Source: Burkholderiales bacterium
GTDB taxonomy: Bacteria > Pseudomonadota > Gammaproteobacteria > Burkholderiales > Burkholderiaceae
Direction: 5' to 3'
DNA length: 64,000 bases
Assembly: GCA_026225235.1 (NCBI GenBank)
Contig: JAMFSK010000100.1
Coordinates: forward strand, 1 to 64,000
This document shows positions 56,223 through 64,000 of the stretch, in pieces. The notes beneath the pieces are model-generated. The model was not told the origin of the DNA. It did not search any database and was given only the letters and a program-made list of their open reading frames with translations. How positions within the stretch are numbered: position 1 is the first letter of the stretch; each line of letters begins with the position of its first letter. The translations under genes were made by a program, and so were the position numbers.

Positions 56223-57440
56223 ATGAATCCATCTATTGGGGTTATGCGTCCGCTTGCCATCGCGTCCCTTTGCATCACGCTTACAGCCTGCGGTGGCGGA
56301 CCCCCGAAGTTTCCAGAAAGGTTCACGGTGGGCGGCACGGTGACCGGCACGCCAGCCGCTTCACTGATACTGCTCGACAATGGCGGCGATCCGCTGACGA
56401 TCAATGGAACGGGCAGCTTCACGTTCGCCATGCCGGTCAACAACACAGCCCCCTATTCAATCACTGTCGGCACGCAACCGGCGTGGCAAACCTGTGTCGT
56501 TACCGACGGCACGGGCAAGATTCAGGACGGACCTCAATCCGATGTTTCCGTCGACTGTTCGACCCTCACCCCGGCAACGGCCGTCACGCTCGCAACCACG
56601 GCCCAGCTCACGACTGCCCGCCCCGGTGGCGGTACTGGCGTCGAGTTGTCCGGTGTTACCGCCGATGCAAGCGGCAATGTGTTCGCAGTCGAAAGCAGCG
56701 TCGGCAATGTCTACGAAATCAATTCGTCTGGCACGGTCGCCGCACTCGGCTCGACTACCGGCAACGCGTCGGCAGCGGCCTGGAGCGCAACGAACTCGAC
56801 GTTGTATGTCGGCGATCCGCTTGACGGCACCGTCGTGAAGTTCGTCGGCACCAGCGGCGCCTTCAGTGCAGGGACGCCGGCAATCAACGGCCTGACCAAC
56901 CCGACCGGTGTCGCAGTCGACAACAGCGGCAATATCTACGTGGCCCAAGGCGGTGCAAGCGGTGGCGCGACCTCGTCGATCAACGAATATTCTTCGAGCG
57001 GCGCGTTGATTTCGACGATCGCGACGGGTTCGGCCTCGTTCACGCCGTATGGCGTAGCTGTCGACGGTAACGGGAATATCTACGCGTCGGATAAGACGCA
57101 CAACGAGGTCGTGAAGATCGTGTCGGGGACGCCGATGGTGCTCGCGGGTTCGGCTGCGGTCGCAATCTCCGGCACAACGGAGGGCGTCGACGGAGTCGGC
57201 GCTGCAGCGACCTTCAACGCACCGACGAGCGTCAGTGTCGATTCGCTTGGAAACCTCTACGTGCTCGACTCGGGCAGCGGCGACATTCGCCAGGTGTCAC
57301 CGGTCGGCAGCGTCGTCGCCCTGACTAACGTCAACAATCCGACGGCTCTCGCCGCAGGACCGAACCAGAAGATTTACTTTGTGACATCGGATGGGGCCGG
57401 CACCGGCGACGTGCAGAGTATCGTGCCGACGGGCACGTAA
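56223..57440 (+). CDS. NHL-repeat lipoprotein
   Basis: A 405-residue exported protein. The N-terminus has a lipobox (LCITLTAC, Cys21), indicating lipid anchoring. From about residue 140 there are repeated motifs of NHL/YVTN-like beta-propeller type: GVTADASGNVFAVESSVGNVYEINSSG, GVAVDNSGNIYVAQGG, GVAVDGNGNIYASDKTHNEVVKI and SVSVDSLGNLYVLDSGSGDIRQV (each longer stretch given only in part). A strong hairpin follows the stop. The function of such propeller lipoproteins is generally unknown; binding of polymer or protein ligands is likely. Start ATG 56223 precedes the signal peptide directly. Confidence 0.9.
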   Translation: MNPSIGVMRPLAIASLCITLTACGGGPPKFPERFTVGGTVTGTPAASLILLDNGGDPLTINGTGSFTFAMPVNNTAPYSITVGTQPAWQTCVVTDGTGKIQDGPQSDVSVDCSTLTPATAVTLATTAQLTTARPGGGTGVELSGVTADASGNVFAVESSVGNVYEINSSGTVAALGSTTGNASAAAWSATNSTLYVGDPLDGTVVKFVGTSGAFSAGTPAINGLTNPTGVAVDNSGNIYVAQGGASGGATSSINEYSSSGALISTIATGSASFTPYGVAVDGNGNIYASDKTHNEVVKIVSGTPMVLAGSAAVAISGTTEGVDGVGAAATFNAPTSVSVDSLGNLYVLDSGSGDIRQVSPVGSVVALTNVNNPTALAAGPNQKIYFVTSDGAGTGDVQSIVPTGT

Positions 57441-57747
57441 TCCGCCAGTTCGGTCATGAAGCGGGGGGCATTGGCGAATGCCCCCCGCGCCGATCACCCC
57501 GCGGGGTTGACCGCGCACCGTGTAGTAACCACGGATTACCCCCCGCCCCTCCGGCAAAACCGAATCCTGATCGGTACCCCCGCGATCTCCCGCGATGCGG
57601 GGCGAGCCGCCTATTTCCGACGGTCCCTTCATTAGTGTGTTATCACTGCGTGTGGTGTCGTTTGCCACCCACATCGATCTACGCGGGTTCCTCCGAATCC
57701 CTGGTCTCGCCCATTCGTCTTCTTTCTGTCATTCCGATCGGGCTCCC
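57441..57747. other. intergenic region before bphO
   Basis: About 307 bases. Contains the terminator at 57461-57488 and the bphO promoter region, in which I could not assign hexamers confidently. Confidence 0.45.
57461..57488 (+). terminator. 12-bp hairpin after the NHL lipoprotein gene
   Basis: GCGGGGGGCATT, loop GGCG, AATGCCCCCCGC: a perfect 12-bp stem, 20 bases past the stop. No U-tract. Confidence 0.65.
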
Positions 57748-58446
57748 ATGCGCAATGATGTTCCTGTTCCGCCTCCCGAAACACAGGTCGTCCGCCCCTC
57801 GGCGGCACTGGTGGCTCTGCGTGTGGGTACCCGGGAACGCCATCGCACGCTCGACACTCACTTGCCTGTCGCGCAGCCCGATGCCACGCATGCAGACTAC
57901 GTGCTCCATCTCGAGGCGCTTTACGGGTGGCTCAAGCCCCTGAATGACCCGTTGTGGTCGCTGCCCTGGCCGGAAGCGGTGCGGGCCTCGCGACGGCGTG
58001 GCAAGGCCACCCTGATCGTCAATGATCTGCGTCGGGCTGAGGCAATGGCCTTTGGCCGGCCCGGTGAACCGCCGTTGTGCCCGTCCGTTCCCCGATGCCA
58101 CGTGCTCGACGCCTATGCGATCGGCGTGGCCTATGTCATCGAGGGCTCACAGTTGGGAGGCGCGGTTCTCGCCCGCCACTTTATCGGCGGTGGCGGTGGC
58201 GGCGATAGCAAAAGTGACGGCGGCGGCGGTGACGCCCGCGCATTTTCCTATCTGGTCGGTTACGGCAAGGAAACCGGGGCGCTATGGCGAACCTTTATTG
58301 CGTTCGTCGACGACGCCGTGCGCTCGGAGCAGGACATCGCGCACATGCTCCGCGGTGCCTGCGATGCATTCGACACCATCACGGCATGGATGATCACGCA
58401 GCATCTTTTGAACGAGGCTTCGCGCCCGGCCGACCGTGACCGCTGA
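57748..58446 (+). CDS. bphO: biliverdin-producing heme oxygenase
   Basis: A 232-residue heme oxygenase of the BphO/PigA type, cleaving heme to biliverdin, the chromophore of the phytochrome encoded next. The N-terminal axial His is in ALRVGTRERHRTLD. YVIEGSQLGGAVLARHF is the distal-helix Gly-rich segment, and a second poly-Gly/Asp insert (about residues 150-165) is unusual. Its 3' end overlaps bphP by 11 bases, so the two are translationally coupled. The start is ATG 57748, without a good Shine-Dalgarno. Confidence 0.9.
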   Translation: MRNDVPVPPPETQVVRPSAALVALRVGTRERHRTLDTHLPVAQPDATHADYVLHLEALYGWLKPLNDPLWSLPWPEAVRASRRRGKATLIVNDLRRAEAMAFGRPGEPPLCPSVPRCHVLDAYAIGVAYVIEGSQLGGAVLARHFIGGGGGGDSKSDGGGGDARAFSYLVGYGKETGALWRTFIAFVDDAVRSEQDIAHMLRGACDAFDTITAWMITQHLLNEASRPADRDR

Positions 58447-60601
58447 AACCACGCTCGAGAACTGCGCGAGCGAGCCGATCCACATCCCCGGGACGATCCA
58501 GTCGCATGGTGCGTTGCTGGCGTTCGATATGACCGGGAACCTCTGCTTCGCGAGCGCTAACGCTGCACCGATGCTGGGCCTCTCACTCCTGCTCGATCAA
58601 CCCATGATCAGGCAGGGACTCCCATCGAAGATATCCGACATGATCGCCGGCTGGCTTGACGATCCCACCGCGGATTTCGAGCCGCTCGATACCCCCCTGG
58701 CCGGTCGTGATGTCGACGTGCTTGGTCACCGTAACGTCGATGGGCTCCTCGTCGTCGAATTCGAACCTCGCAGCGAGTCGGCAACGACCGTATCGTCGTT
58801 TGCCCTGATCGCCCACAAGGCGATCGAGCGTCTCAGGCGTCAAGTCAAGATAGAGAACCTCCTTGGCCTCGCTACAGCCGAGATCCGCAAGATCACGGGT
58901 TTCGACCGCGTGATGGCCTACCGCTTCCGTCATGACGACAGCGGCGAAGTCGTGCGTGAAAGCCGCCGCGACGACTTGCCCGATTGGGAAGGCCGCCGCT
59001 ATCCGTCGAGCGATATCCCCGATCAGGCACGCCGGCTTTATGTGCTGAACACGCTGCGACTGATCGCAAGCGTCGACAGTCAGCCAGTTGCCGTGCTGGC
59101 ATCTGGCGAGGGCATGCTGCAAGTGCTCGACATGAGCCTGTGCGGGCTGCGCAGCGTGTCGCCGATCCATATCGAATATCTGATGAACATGGGCGTCGTC
59201 GCCTCGCTGAGCATCTCGATCGTGGTCGACGGCAAGCTTTGGGGCATGATCGCGTGTCATCACGGCGCGGCGCGTCACGTCCCTCATGGGATCCGGATGG
59301 CCTGCGAAGTGCTGGGCCAGATGCTTTCGCTTACGGTCTCAAGCATCGAGAGCGCAGCGATGGCGGCCCGTGCCCTGCGCTCCGCAGACACGCTAGCCCA
59401 AATCGGCCTGCGTGCACGCGCTGCTGACGACTTGCTTGCCGGTGTCGCATTCGACGAACCGAATCCCTCCGGGCTCGTCGATGCCGACGCGATGGTGTGC
59501 ATATGGGGCGGCAAGATGAAAGTGTGCGCCGGGACCGTTCCGCCCGACGTCGTCAAAGTGCTTGCAGGCCTCCTCGAAACCATCGAGCAAGACACCGTCG
59601 TATCGGCCAGAGTGGCCGAAACCCATCCCTTGCTGGCGGCAGCGGTTCACCCGTTTTGCGGCATTCTTGCCGTGTGCTTCGATGCGGGACATCGTGGTTG
59701 GGCGATATGGTTGCGCTCGGAACAGATCGACCATGTGCGCTGGGCGGGCAAGCCCGAAAAAACCGTTCGTATCGGGCCAAACGGTCCTCGGTTAACCCCG
59801 CGGGGCTCATTTACAGAGTGGCTCGAAGAGGTCCGTGGGTCCAGCGTGCCCTGGGATCGTGGCGATGTCGAGACGGCGAGCAAGTTGCGCGCAGAGCTCA
59901 ACCTGATCGCCGGCGTTCACGCGATCGAAATGGAACGCGTACGCCTGGAACTCCTGGCGTCGCTCGGACATGATCTGCGTGATCCGCTGCAATCCATTTC
60001 GCTGGCTGCGCAGATCCTGCAACGGAAGTCCGGCGACGGCGTTCAGCTAGGGGCGCGCATTGAATCGTCGAGCGGACGAATGGGACGACTCGTGACACAG
60101 ATCCTGGACATGTCCCGTCTTCAATCGAACAGTGGCATCACGCTCATGCCGGATACGTTCGATCTTGTCGAACTATTGAACGAGATCGTCAACGACACGA
60201 CGTTCGTTCGTCCCGGTGCGGAAGTGGCACTCGTCGCGCCGGCGATGTTGACAATGCACGCCGACCGGGATCGTCTCGCCCAGGTCGTGTCCAACCTGCT
60301 GAGCAACGCGCGCCACCACGGTGTAATCGGCATGCCCATCACCGTCTTCGCGCGCGTTGAGAGCGCTCGTGTCCTGTTCGGTGTCAGCAACCATGGGGAT
60401 CCGATCGCACAGACGACGAGAGACGGACTATTCAAGGCATTCAGACCCGAGTCCGCGAACAACCCGCGCAACCGGACGGGGCTAGGGCTTGGCCTCTATA
60501 TCTCGACGGCGATTGTCGAGGCACATGGCGGAACGCTAGAGCTCGAATGTGCCGACGGGATGGTCACTTTCGTGGTCGATATCGCGGTCGGGCAAAAATA
60601 A
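58436..60601 (+). CDS. bphP: bacteriophytochrome histidine kinase
   Basis: A 721-residue red/far-red photoreceptor kinase. Cys10 (ENCASEPIHIPGTIQSHG) is at the usual bilin-attachment position. A PAS domain (to about 115), a GAF domain with the PAS-linked motif RRYPSSDIPDQARRLYVLNTLR (about 185-205), a PHY domain (about 320-500) and a kinase follow. The phospho-acceptor His is in ASLGHDLRDPLQS; the ATPase N-box is VSNLLSNARHHG and the G2-type box GLGLGLYIS. Start is GTG 58436, inside the end of bphO. No response regulator is adjacent. Confidence 0.93.
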   Translation: MTAETTLENCASEPIHIPGTIQSHGALLAFDMTGNLCFASANAAPMLGLSLLLDQPMIRQGLPSKISDMIAGWLDDPTADFEPLDTPLAGRDVDVLGHRNVDGLLVVEFEPRSESATTVSSFALIAHKAIERLRRQVKIENLLGLATAEIRKITGFDRVMAYRFRHDDSGEVVRESRRDDLPDWEGRRYPSSDIPDQARRLYVLNTLRLIASVDSQPVAVLASGEGMLQVLDMSLCGLRSVSPIHIEYLMNMGVVASLSISIVVDGKLWGMIACHHGAARHVPHGIRMACEVLGQMLSLTVSSIESAAMAARALRSADTLAQIGLRARAADDLLAGVAFDEPNPSGLVDADAMVCIWGGKMKVCAGTVPPDVVKVLAGLLETIEQDTVVSARVAETHPLLAAAVHPFCGILAVCFDAGHRGWAIWLRSEQIDHVRWAGKPEKTVRIGPNGPRLTPRGSFTEWLEEVRGSSVPWDRGDVETASKLRAELNLIAGVHAIEMERVRLELLASLGHDLRDPLQSISLAAQILQRKSGDGVQLGARIESSSGRMGRLVTQILDMSRLQSNSGITLMPDTFDLVELLNEIVNDTTFVRPGAEVALVAPAMLTMHADRDRLAQVVSNLLSNARHHGVIGMPITVFARVESARVLFGVSNHGDPIAQTTRDGLFKAFRPESANNPRNRTGLGLGLYISTAIVEAHGGTLELECADGMVTFVVDIAVGQK

Positions 60602-60686
60602 ACGATTTCCGGCTTTCAAGGCTTGCCATCGCGCGCCCGCTGCGGGCACGATGCGAAGACAACCTCGCCTAAACACGGTATCGAGC

Positions 60687-62405
60687 ATGAACGACCCAGA
60701 CAAAAGTCTATCGGCACGCCTCAGTCTTTTAAAAGGCATTCTCCCGATCAACCGGGCTGGGGCATGGCGCGACGCACTCTCGGGCATATCGCTCGCCTCC
60801 ATGGACATTCCCCAGGTGCTCGGCTACGCGCGTATCGCCGGCATGCCGACAGTGACGGGGCTATACACCGCCTTTCTGCCGCTTGCTGCGTTCGCGCTTG
60901 TCGGCGCCTCGCGTCATCTCGTGGTGGCGGCAGACTCGGCTACCGCAACCATCTTTGCCAGCCGGGTTTCCACGATGGCGCCGATGGGGAGCGCTGAATA
61001 TGTGGCGTTGGCGGGAATGCTCGCACTTCTGACGGCCGCGCTTCTGCTGCTCGCCCGCATCTTCAAGCTTGGATTTCTCGCCGATTTCCTTTCGCGTACC
61101 GTGCTGGTCGGTTTTCTGGCGGGCGTGGGCGTGCAAGTGTCGATTGCCATGCTCGGCGACATGTCCGGTATCTCAGTGCCGATCCCTTCGTCGCGAAGTT
61201 TTGCACAGTTGATGTACGTCGCCGGGCATCTCGGACAGACGAATTTGCCGACTTTTGCACTCACCGTGCTGGTGGTGGTTGCTATCCTGGGCCTTAAGCG
61301 TTTTCTGCCCCGTGTCCCGATGCCGATGGTCGCCGTGGCGGGCAGCATTGCTGCGAGCATGGCCTTCGATTTCGCCTCTCACGGCATTTCGGTGCTTGGG
61401 CCGATCAACGGTGGCTTGCCACCACTTCGATTTCCCGCCGTCACATGGCAACAGTTTTTGGACCTGCTGCCGGTTGCCGCGTCATGCTTCGTGATGATCA
61501 TCGCGCAAAGCGCCGCGGCGGCACGCGTGTTCGCCGAGAAGTATCACGAAGAAGTCGACACCAATGCCGACATCCTCGGATTAGCCGCGGCCAACGCGGC
61601 CGCCGCGTTCAGCGGTACGTTTGTGGTGAACGGCAGCCCGACGCAGACAGCCATGGCCGAACAGGCGGGCACGCACAGTCAGTTTGCGCAACTCACGTTT
61701 GCCGCGGTAGTAGTCGTGGTCCTTCTGTTTCTGAGTCCCTTGCTGAAATACCTGCCGCATTGCGTGCTGGCCGGCATCGTGTTCACCATCGCAGTTGGAC
61801 TGATCAACGTGCAAAGCCTGAAAGCGATCTCCAGCGAAAGCCCCGGCGAATTCACACTGGCACTCGTCACGGCCGCTGCGGTCGTCCTGATCGGCGTTGA
61901 GCACGGCATCTTGCTGGCCGTTGCGCTGTCGCTGATGCGTCATGTGCGGCATAGCTACCATCCGCATACGATGGTGCTGGAACCCACCGCCCCGTCGGGG
62001 CGATGGCAACCTGTGCCGACCAAACCGGGTGCCACGACCGCGCCAGGCCTCATCGTGTACCGGTTTGGCTCGGATCTGTTCTTCGCCAATGACCACTTCT
62101 TCGCGCTGGAAGTCATCCAACTGATTGACTCGGCGAATGACGTGTTGCACTGGTTCGTTGTCGATGCGGGAGCCATCACCGATCTCGACTATTCAGCCGC
62201 TCGCACCCTGAGCGATCTGATTCAGAATTTGCAGAAGCGCAAGATCGCCGTGATTTTTGGCCGGGTGAACGTCTATCTGCGCGCCGATATGGACAGGCAC
62301 GGCATCACGCGAACCCTCGGCGCCTCGAACATTTTCGAAACGATGCACGAGGCACTCGCGGCCACGGGCGTGAACCCGACTGCACACGAGACAGGCCTGC
62401 CCTAA
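60687..62405 (+). CDS. SulP-family anion transporter with STAS domain
   Basis: A 572-residue inner-membrane transporter with about 11-14 hydrophobic segments: GISLASMDIPQVLGYARIAGMPTVTGLYT is the SulP signature region, then SGTFVVNGSPTQTAMAEQAGTHSQ. The C-terminal about 120 residues form a STAS domain (LIVYRFGSDLFFANDHFF, VVDAGAITDLDYSAARTL). SulP transporters carry sulfate, bicarbonate, dicarboxylates or other anions; the substrate cannot be told. It is 85 bases downstream of bphP and may be co-transcribed. ATG 60687 begins just before the first hydrophobic segment. Confidence 0.92.
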   Translation: MNDPDKSLSARLSLLKGILPINRAGAWRDALSGISLASMDIPQVLGYARIAGMPTVTGLYTAFLPLAAFALVGASRHLVVAADSATATIFASRVSTMAPMGSAEYVALAGMLALLTAALLLLARIFKLGFLADFLSRTVLVGFLAGVGVQVSIAMLGDMSGISVPIPSSRSFAQLMYVAGHLGQTNLPTFALTVLVVVAILGLKRFLPRVPMPMVAVAGSIAASMAFDFASHGISVLGPINGGLPPLRFPAVTWQQFLDLLPVAASCFVMIIAQSAAAARVFAEKYHEEVDTNADILGLAAANAAAAFSGTFVVNGSPTQTAMAEQAGTHSQFAQLTFAAVVVVVLLFLSPLLKYLPHCVLAGIVFTIAVGLINVQSLKAISSESPGEFTLALVTAAAVVLIGVEHGILLAVALSLMRHVRHSYHPHTMVLEPTAPSGRWQPVPTKPGATTAPGLIVYRFGSDLFFANDHFFALEVIQLIDSANDVLHWFVVDAGAITDLDYSAARTLSDLIQNLQKRKIAVIFGRVNVYLRADMDRHGITRTLGASNIFETMHEALAATGVNPTAHETGLP

Positions 62406-62512
62406 GCCGTCTGCGGCAGACTGTACGTTGGCCATTCGTGGCGGATTTTTGCACGTTCTGTTCAGAACCGACGATCAGATACTTACTTCGCGCCCTTGCC
62501 TTTGCTCAGGCT

Positions 62513-62932
62513 TCACGTACCCTTACTTTTCGGTACTTTGGCTCGTGTACCCGCGCCCGCATTCTTCTTCAACTTGGTCTGATTGAAAACAACCGCGGCA
62601 AGGACCAGCTTCTTTAGAGCGCGCTCATTGACTTTGTCACCCTCGAAAAAATCAATGGCTCGTCTCGCGTTCCCTTCGAGTCCCGCGTTGAAAAGCTTGT
62701 CGGGGTCCGCGAGGCCTGCGCCGTGCGCAAAGGTAAGCTTCACCTTACCTTTGTGGACATTGGCGACCGCGATCATGCCGTCGTGAGACCACACCGGGCT
62801 TCCCATCCACTTCCATTCTTCGACAATCTCCGAGTCGGCCCCAAGGATGCATTTGCGAACGCTGGCGAACGTTGTGCCGCGCCAGTCCGTTAGCTCTGCG
62901 ATCATCTGATCGATAAGTTCTGATGGATTCAT
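62513..62932 (-). CDS. DUF1801 family protein
   Basis: A 139-residue protein similar to DUF1801/YdhG-like proteins: MIAELTDWRGTTFASVRKCILGADSEIVEEWKWMGSPVWSHDGMIAVANVHKGKVKLTFAHGAGLADP (given in part), then a Lys-rich tail (KLKKNAGAGTRAKVPKSKG). Members are small soluble proteins of unknown function, sometimes frataxin-like in fold. It is convergent with the SulP gene and monocistronic as far as seen. Confidence 0.85.
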   Translation of the reverse strand: MNPSELIDQMIAELTDWRGTTFASVRKCILGADSEIVEEWKWMGSPVWSHDGMIAVANVHKGKVKLTFAHGAGLADPDKLFNAGLEGNARRAIDFFEGDKVNERALKKLVLAAVVFNQTKLKKNAGAGTRAKVPKSKGT

Positions 62933-63251
62933 TGGATCTGACGTCTCCTGTTCGGGTCTCGTTTTCTGATTGACATATTACCGCCGAGCCAGAGTGACGC
63001 AAGCAGGAACGCGGACCGGCACGATGCCAAACCGAAAAAAAACGAGCCAGCGTTTTGCGGTCCAGTACACGCAAGCTTGCTCGATGCGGACACCGTCTGC
63101 CAGAACCGTATATCGCATTCCCGGACGATAGATTACTTTGCAGTGCGGCCTGGTCCTTCAAGCGGAGTTCGATCTTGCCGGGCTTACCTATTCACCGAGA
63201 GACGGCATGAGCGTCGCGGTGCCCCCAGAAAAGAATATATCGAACAGAACA
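62933..63251. other. intergenic region before the last gene
   Basis: About 320 bases with no ORF I can assign. It should contain the divergent promoters of the DUF1801 protein and the hydrolase. Confidence 0.45.
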
Positions 63252-64000
63252 ATGGACACGCCTATGTCTGCGCAGCATTACAAGGCTGACGGGATTTTCG
63301 TAGAACGCTACACGCCCCCGAAGTCTAATTCCGCTCCGTCGAGCAGACCTCCCGTCCTCTTGGTTCACGGCGGATGCCATGCTGCGTGGTGCTGGAGCGA
63401 GCATGCGCCGATCTACTCGAGCGCCGGCTATGAGGTGCATGCCTTGAACTGGCTTGGCCGGGGCGGGTCCGATTTGATATCGGACGCACAACTCACCGAA
63501 GCATCGTTTCCGGATGTAGTCGAGGACATCGAGAAAGTCGCCGGTCAGCTCGCTGAACCGCCCATTCTGATCGCGCACTCGATGGGAGCCTTGGCGGCAC
63601 AGCTCTACGCCATGAAGCACAATGTTCGTGCGCTGGTACTGCTTACGCCGGTCGTGCCAAGCAACGTGGGCGCAACGCCGATCGAGATACCCATCGACCT
63701 CGCTCAACCTTGGGGCCCCCCTCCCCCCGAAGTCGCACGGCAACTTTTCTTCCAAGGACTGGACGACGAGGCAAGCGAACGCGCCTTTGGCCTGTTGGTT
63801 CATGAGTCGAGCCGTCGCGTTTACGACGCGACGCGCTGGACAGTTCCTGTGGACGTATCGAAATTCAATATGCCCATGATGGTGCTTTCAGGTGCCCTCG
63901 ACGTGCTAACGCCGCCGGATACCGGCGAGAAGCTTGCTCGACTCTATGGTGCGGATTATCACGTTGAACCGGAGCTCGGCCACAATGTTTTACTCGGCTC
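63252..64000 (+). CDS. alpha/beta hydrolase, cut by the window end
   Basis: The frame opens MDTPMSAQHYKADGIFVERY and continues without a stop to the window edge. PPVLLVHGGCHAAWCWSEH is the oxyanion-hole loop, LIAHSMGALAAQLYA holds the nucleophile Ser, SGALDVLTPPDTG the acid and ELGHNVLLG the His, so all three catalytic residues are visible even though the C-terminus is missing. It resembles esterase/lipase-like hydrolases. The start is uncertain between ATG 63252 and ATG 63264, without a clear Shine-Dalgarno. Confidence 0.85.
   Translation, partial: MDTPMSAQHYKADGIFVERYTPPKSNSAPSSRPPVLLVHGGCHAAWCWSEHAPIYSSAGYEVHALNWLGRGGSDLISDAQLTEASFPDVVEDIEKVAGQLAEPPILIAHSMGALAAQLYAMKHNVRALVLLTPVVPSNVGATPIEIPIDLAQPWGPPPPEVARQLFFQGLDDEASERAFGLLVHESSRRVYDATRWTVPVDVSKFNMPMMVLSGALDVLTPPDTGEKLARLYGADYHVEPELGHNVLLG

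Noticed and set aside
57595..57747. N-terminal extension of bphO
   Set aside because: The added 51 residues are not heme-oxygenase-like and would start within the intergenic region.

Overview
The window looks like a chromosomal segment of a Burkholderia sensu lato bacterium (Burkholderia, Paraburkholderia, Caballeronia or a close relative). The evidence is the RpfF/RpfR pair of the Burkholderia cis-2-dodecenoic acid (BDSF) quorum-sensing type, a Burkholderiales-type DUF3331 protein, high GC content with strong codon bias, and a cobalamin operon with characteristic gene fusions. I cannot fix the genus from sequence alone.

Layout. 1-5.6 kb is an accessory block next to phosphoglucomutase (pgm): a frameshifted DUF6088/AbiEi-like antitoxin, a decayed copy of the 5' part of pgm, an uncharacterised 551-residue lipoprotein, a dead IS30-family element with clear ends, and a class II Fic AMP-transferase whose promoter sits in an array of palindromes. 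5.8-7.5 kb is intact pgm. 7.5-23.9 kb is a cobalamin riboswitch followed by a tightly overlapped operon: cobN, chlI/D fusion, cbiE, cbiX-cbiC fusion, cobI/cbiL, cobM/cbiF, cbiG, cobJ-cobK fusion, cobW, cobO, cobB/cbiA and a small DUF1289 protein. Several junctions overlap by 4 bases, implying translational coupling. 23.9-28.1 kb holds a short GntR-like regulator, then rpfF (BDSF synthase) convergent with rpfR (BDSF receptor, PAS-GGDEF-EAL). 28.5-32.8 kb carries malate synthase G with glcG, and a flavin disulfide oxidoreductase.

33-48.5 kb is a set of small stress, efflux and redox modules: a DHA2 efflux pump with divergent LysR, a tautomerase, an unknown protein, DUF3331, a zinc alcohol dehydrogenase, a 951-residue winged-helix/ATPase regulator, a LuxR-type regulator with a degenerate receiver, an AraC-type regulator with a DsbA/HCCA-isomerase-like protein, two old yellow enzymes and another LysR. 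48.5-50.2 kb is cysS, preceded by what looks like a cysteine-sensing attenuator: a consensus-like promoter, a 25-codon ORF with three consecutive Cys codons, and a terminator hairpin with a U-tract. This is the most interesting regulatory element I see.

50.3-56 kb is a possible catabolic or specialised-metabolite group: two NmrA-like reductase paralogues flanking a truncated LysR gene, a MetX-like hydrolase/acyltransferase, a phytanoyl-CoA dioxygenase-like protein and DUF899. 56-64 kb contains an NHL-repeat lipoprotein, a heme oxygenase-bacteriophytochrome operon (bphO-bphP), a SulP transporter, DUF1801 and a hydrolase cut by the window end. No tRNA, rRNA or CRISPR array was seen.
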